This document shows, piece after piece, positions 29,884 to 32,941 of a stretch of 32,941 nt of DNA. Every line of letters begins with the position of its first letter. Position 1 is the stretch's first letter. The notes under the pieces are model-generated. The model made no database searches, was not told the DNA's origin, and saw only the letters and a program-made list of their open reading frames with translations. Source of the stretch: Cudoniella acicularis (taxonomy: Eukaryota > Ascomycota > Leotiomycetes > Helotiales > Helotiaceae); the NCBI GenBank assembly GCA_013054445.1, contig JAAMPI010000533.1, positions 1 through 32,941 on the forward strand. Direction: 5' to 3'. Both the position numbers and the translations under genes were made by a program.

Positions 29884-29930
29884 TTGAACTAATTACTGGC
29901 GCTGAGCTACTTCTCTGCACATGAGCTTTT
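29884..29930 (-). other. tRNA-like relic (A-box and B-box close together)
   Basis: On the minus strand, GCAGAGAAGTAGCTCAGCGC is followed closely by AGTTCAAGCCT. The first matches a tRNA 5' end with a polymerase III A-box (TAGCTCAGCG), the second a B-box/T-arm. There is no room for an anticodon arm between them, so this is not a functional tRNA; a decayed tRNA or the head of a tRNA-derived short element is possible. Confidence 0.3.
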
Positions 29931-32900
29931 AGTATAAAGCCAAAATAGATATTAGTCTACAAGACATTTGTTGGGCTGCGAAAACACACCCCCAACACTG
30001 TCAAATAACTCATCCCATCGTAAATAGAAGCACAGGAACCAATTAAACGGCCAGCAAGAAAGAAAGAAAGACGCTTAAAAGTATGGTGAACAAACACCGA
30101 ATTAATCACAAGGTGCATATTGGCGTGCATGGTTTATTTTTTCTTCTGTCAGACAAATACCGCAAGTCAATAGTTGGCATAAGGGTATTGCTCGGGTTTC
30201 GCCGTAAAGTCTTACATGTACTTTGACTTCGACACGTCACAACCTTTTGTGGCTTCGAGGCTTAATGGAGAGATGTGTCGAGACTCAATACCAGAAATCG
30301 AAAAATGAATGAGGAGTGATTTGATGAGCTGACAATCTAGCCAACTTCACAGGGTGCCTGGGTAGTAAAATTTCTCGTGAAAAAGTGATAGGGGTTTTCT
30401 TTGCTTATTTATATTTCTTTTATTTTTCCATCCGACAACGGCAGTCGGCAATGTCTTTAAGGGTCATGTGATTGAGTGGGCAAACCAGAAGCTGAAATGT
30501 GCGAGACTGGAATTACTGCTGACATGCTTGACAATTCTTAGAGTCAGAGCTGTCCTCTTGAAGTTCAAATTCTTTCTTTATGGAACAAACTACGTTAACT
30601 TCTGCAATTGAATTTTTTATGCACTCAATGCCTACCAAGTAAATCTTTGGGAAAGAATAAAATCCATTTAGGAAAAGAAGGAATGGTTTAGATTGTTCAA
30701 ACTCGAAATAGATCGGTGCAGACAATATAGTTCCCCTCTGCGTATAAAATGCTATAGCGTCTATTTTGCCTGGGAGAAACCGGATGAAACAGATTTATGC
30801 ATGGAGCTCTGTGCCACCTAAAAGTCTCACTTATCAGATATTAGTCCAAAGTGACTTGTAAAGGAGAGACACGCTAATGCGCCAGAAATGGAGGTTGTGC
30901 ATTAGTAAAATGTACAAGCTATGCTCCCGCGAACAATTTTACTGTAAAATTTTAAAGCTGGATACTTTCTATTGTACAAATCCAAAAGGCTTAAACCTAT
31001 CATAGAATATCCTCCTTTCACTATCTCCTTTTCTCACGTAATATTTCACACCCTATTAACATACATCTATTTCACATTACGCGTAGAAAATCAATTATAA
31101 TAGTAAGTATCTGATTTCAAGTATTTATTAATTCTATTAATCGCCCTGAAAGAAGTTATAATCTTCGCCCTAGAGAATAGAATAGGAGATAACAGATGGT
31201 TAAGTTATCGTGCTTTGCCGGGCTTTTGACCGCTGAGTGTTGCTAATTCGCATAAAACACTTTAAATATCTGCGCAAATACTTCGTAGAAGACATTATAA
31301 GAAAGACGGAGAGTTTAAATTCATCTAGATTTACGTTTTATCTCTATTCTCTAAGTATTAGCACTACTTGGCTGCTATTTCGCACTTTTGAAGTGTTTAG
31401 GGCGAGTTTGCGATATCGAGCGCTTCACAGTTAGGGGAGTTAGGGGGCAATTGGCAATTTTCAGCGAGCCGTATGCTGTATTCCAGTCAATGCGCAGCGA
31501 TTAGTTAAATATATCTCATACCCTTTTAGCAATTCCTGTGACTTTGTACTTCGAGCTGCAATTGTAGACACGTCTTAAACACTTGTTTCTTTCAAAATTA
31601 ATTGATATTATCGTGATAATTGTCGCAAAATCGCGACAGGGCCGACCGCTAGAATATAGCGAGCACCACGCTGATGGACACCCTATATTTTCAGAGCAGA
31701 TTCAAGTCTTCGTACTGAAGCATTCCTCCCCTAAACGACCTTAAATTATTGTATATTCTTGAATTAAGTACTTCTCAATATTAGAATTTGTTGTTTTGAT
31801 GTTGTTACTAAAATCATCCTTGACTAAGCTTGTGTTCTTACTCTTAAGCACGAAATGGGAGGTAGAAAGTTATAGAATGTTAGCTGCTATCTCTCTAGAT
31901 GGAGCAAAATAATTAGGTTTTGAGTAGGCTATTTAGAGAATATTTTTCTCGAGTAAATTCGCCTTCTATGCCATTATTCTGTCTCCCGTAATAACTCATC
32001 TCCTTAAAACACATAGCTGATTTGCCATTCTTTATGAACTTCTATTACAATATGTTTAATACCTTCGTTTAATTTATCTGATGAATTGTTTGCATTCTCC
32101 TAGGCACTATTTCGGAGAGCAAAGATAGAAGGACTCTGAAGGAGAGACCCTGACACAAGACCTTCATCCTCTAGTTCGAATCAAAGGTTAGATTTTTCTA
32201 AAGTAGTAAGAGGAATATCGGGATCAGTATTGCGTTTTATTATAAGCTTTAATGATACAAAACAACACAGAGTAATGCAACATTCAATAGCTCTTAAAGA
32301 ACAATTAACAGAGATGTGAAAGGAATCTAAGATATTAATAGCAACTTATAAATTTACGAGTCCAGTATATTTATAGTCCTATCAAGTAAAATTGGTTTCT
32401 GTCTTGTCCACTTCCTTGAGGTTTATAAAGTAAACAAAGTTGTCAAAATTGAAAGTTGCAAAAGAGAAAGTAGGATTATATCGAGCTTTATTCAAACGCT
32501 TTTCCCGCTTTAATAGGCAAGAAAAAGTGGCACGAAGCTGTGTTATTCTTTGCAAGTTATCTCTACCCTAATGCAAACATGCAATCACAAAGTAACTTGC
32601 CATTTGCTCCTAACTTTCGAATGGAAACCCTATACGACTAGCGCAAGAAAATTATGATCAAAGTGACCTTCAACCTCCACTTTCACCTCAAAGGGTCGTC
32701 ACCTATGTTATCAGATGTATCTTGCAAGCACTACACTAGCGATTTGTAATCCCACAACATCCCACCTTTTCTGCCCATGCCACATTGCGTGCAATTTTCA
32801 AAAGTTCACAATGCCTCAATCAAGCACAACCCAACACTTCTTCATTGGCCAAATTAACCTTGACATTAGATCTCAACCGCAATCCCAAATCTTCTCCCTC

Positions 32901-32941
32901 AATTACCACATTAGGAAATCATAACCCTGGACCCCAAAAGA
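29931..32941. other. AT-rich gene-free stretch to the window end
   Basis: No gene recognised on either strand. The ORFs at 30513-30725, 31237-31434 and 32715-32924 are short, AT-biased and without motifs. A (GAAA)n microsatellite lies at about 30057-30070, and an imperfect inverted repeat at 31250-31400 (listed separately). The base composition suggests old, mutated repeat DNA. Confidence 0.45.
31250..31400. repeat. Imperfect inverted repeat, possible miniature element relic
   Basis: AAACACTTTAAATATCTGCG followed by CAAATA, at about 31254-31279, is mirrored by TTTCGCACTTTTGAAGTGTTT at about 31378-31398. In inverted orientation both arms share AAACACTT(T/C)AAA and TGCG(C)AAATA. Related words occur at 21170-21207 and 23133-23161, so the arms belong to a dispersed family. 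Confidence 0.4.

Overview
This window looks like nuclear DNA of a filamentous ascomycete (Pezizomycotina; a Leotiomycete is my guess, from overall style only). The evidence is short introns (about 46-175 nt) with GT..AG ends and CTAAC/CTAAT branch sites, and fungus-specific families: an RTA1-type membrane protein, a Zn2Cys6 regulator, an NLR with ankyrin repeats, a GH128 glucanase, a DUF3716-like cysteine protein and a salicylate-hydroxylase-type flavoprotein. Genes occupy less than half of the window. The rest is AT-rich, with relics and repeats.

Layout. 1-800: remnant of a helical, possibly NLR-type, N-terminal gene. 2772-3707 (-): three-exon RTA1 gene. It is divergent from 4290-5955 (+), an Upc2-like Zn2Cys6 regulator that carries an apparent one-base frameshift. 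6203-6672 (-): decayed, unrecognised gene. 7561-8091: coiled-coil ORF relic. 8480-10885 (+): intact single-exon NLR (N-terminal effector-like region, short NTPase, ankyrin repeats). 11843-12822 (-): three-exon GH128 glycoside hydrolase. 13247-14558 (+): two-exon DUF3716-like protein. 14559-19500: gene-poor, with a G-quadruplex motif and a degenerate tandem array with a period of about 165 bp (about 17110-17865). 19766-19987 (+) and 21754-21900 (+): two small ORFs. 23703-25138 (-): three-exon FAD monooxygenase ending in Ala-Lys-Leu, a peroxisomal signal. 27137-29732 (-): two-domain gene with a beta-rich N-terminal domain followed by a PLL/PVL-like beta-propeller lectin. 29735-32941: AT-rich, no gene seen.

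The most striking observation is in the lectin gene. With its introns placed, it is almost fully open, but six in-frame stops (five TAG, one TGA) sit where tryptophan is expected from the family or from the gene's own repeated blades. No glutamine codon has become a stop. This can be read as decay by C-to-T mutation (RIP-like) on the plus strand. It can also be read as a candidate for the sexual-stage A-to-I mRNA editing known in some filamentous ascomycetes, which restores UAG to UGG. RNA-seq from fruiting bodies would decide.

No CRISPR array, rRNA, intact tRNA or intact transposon was recognised. All gene models are hand-spliced and family assignments come from recognised motifs; no search was run.
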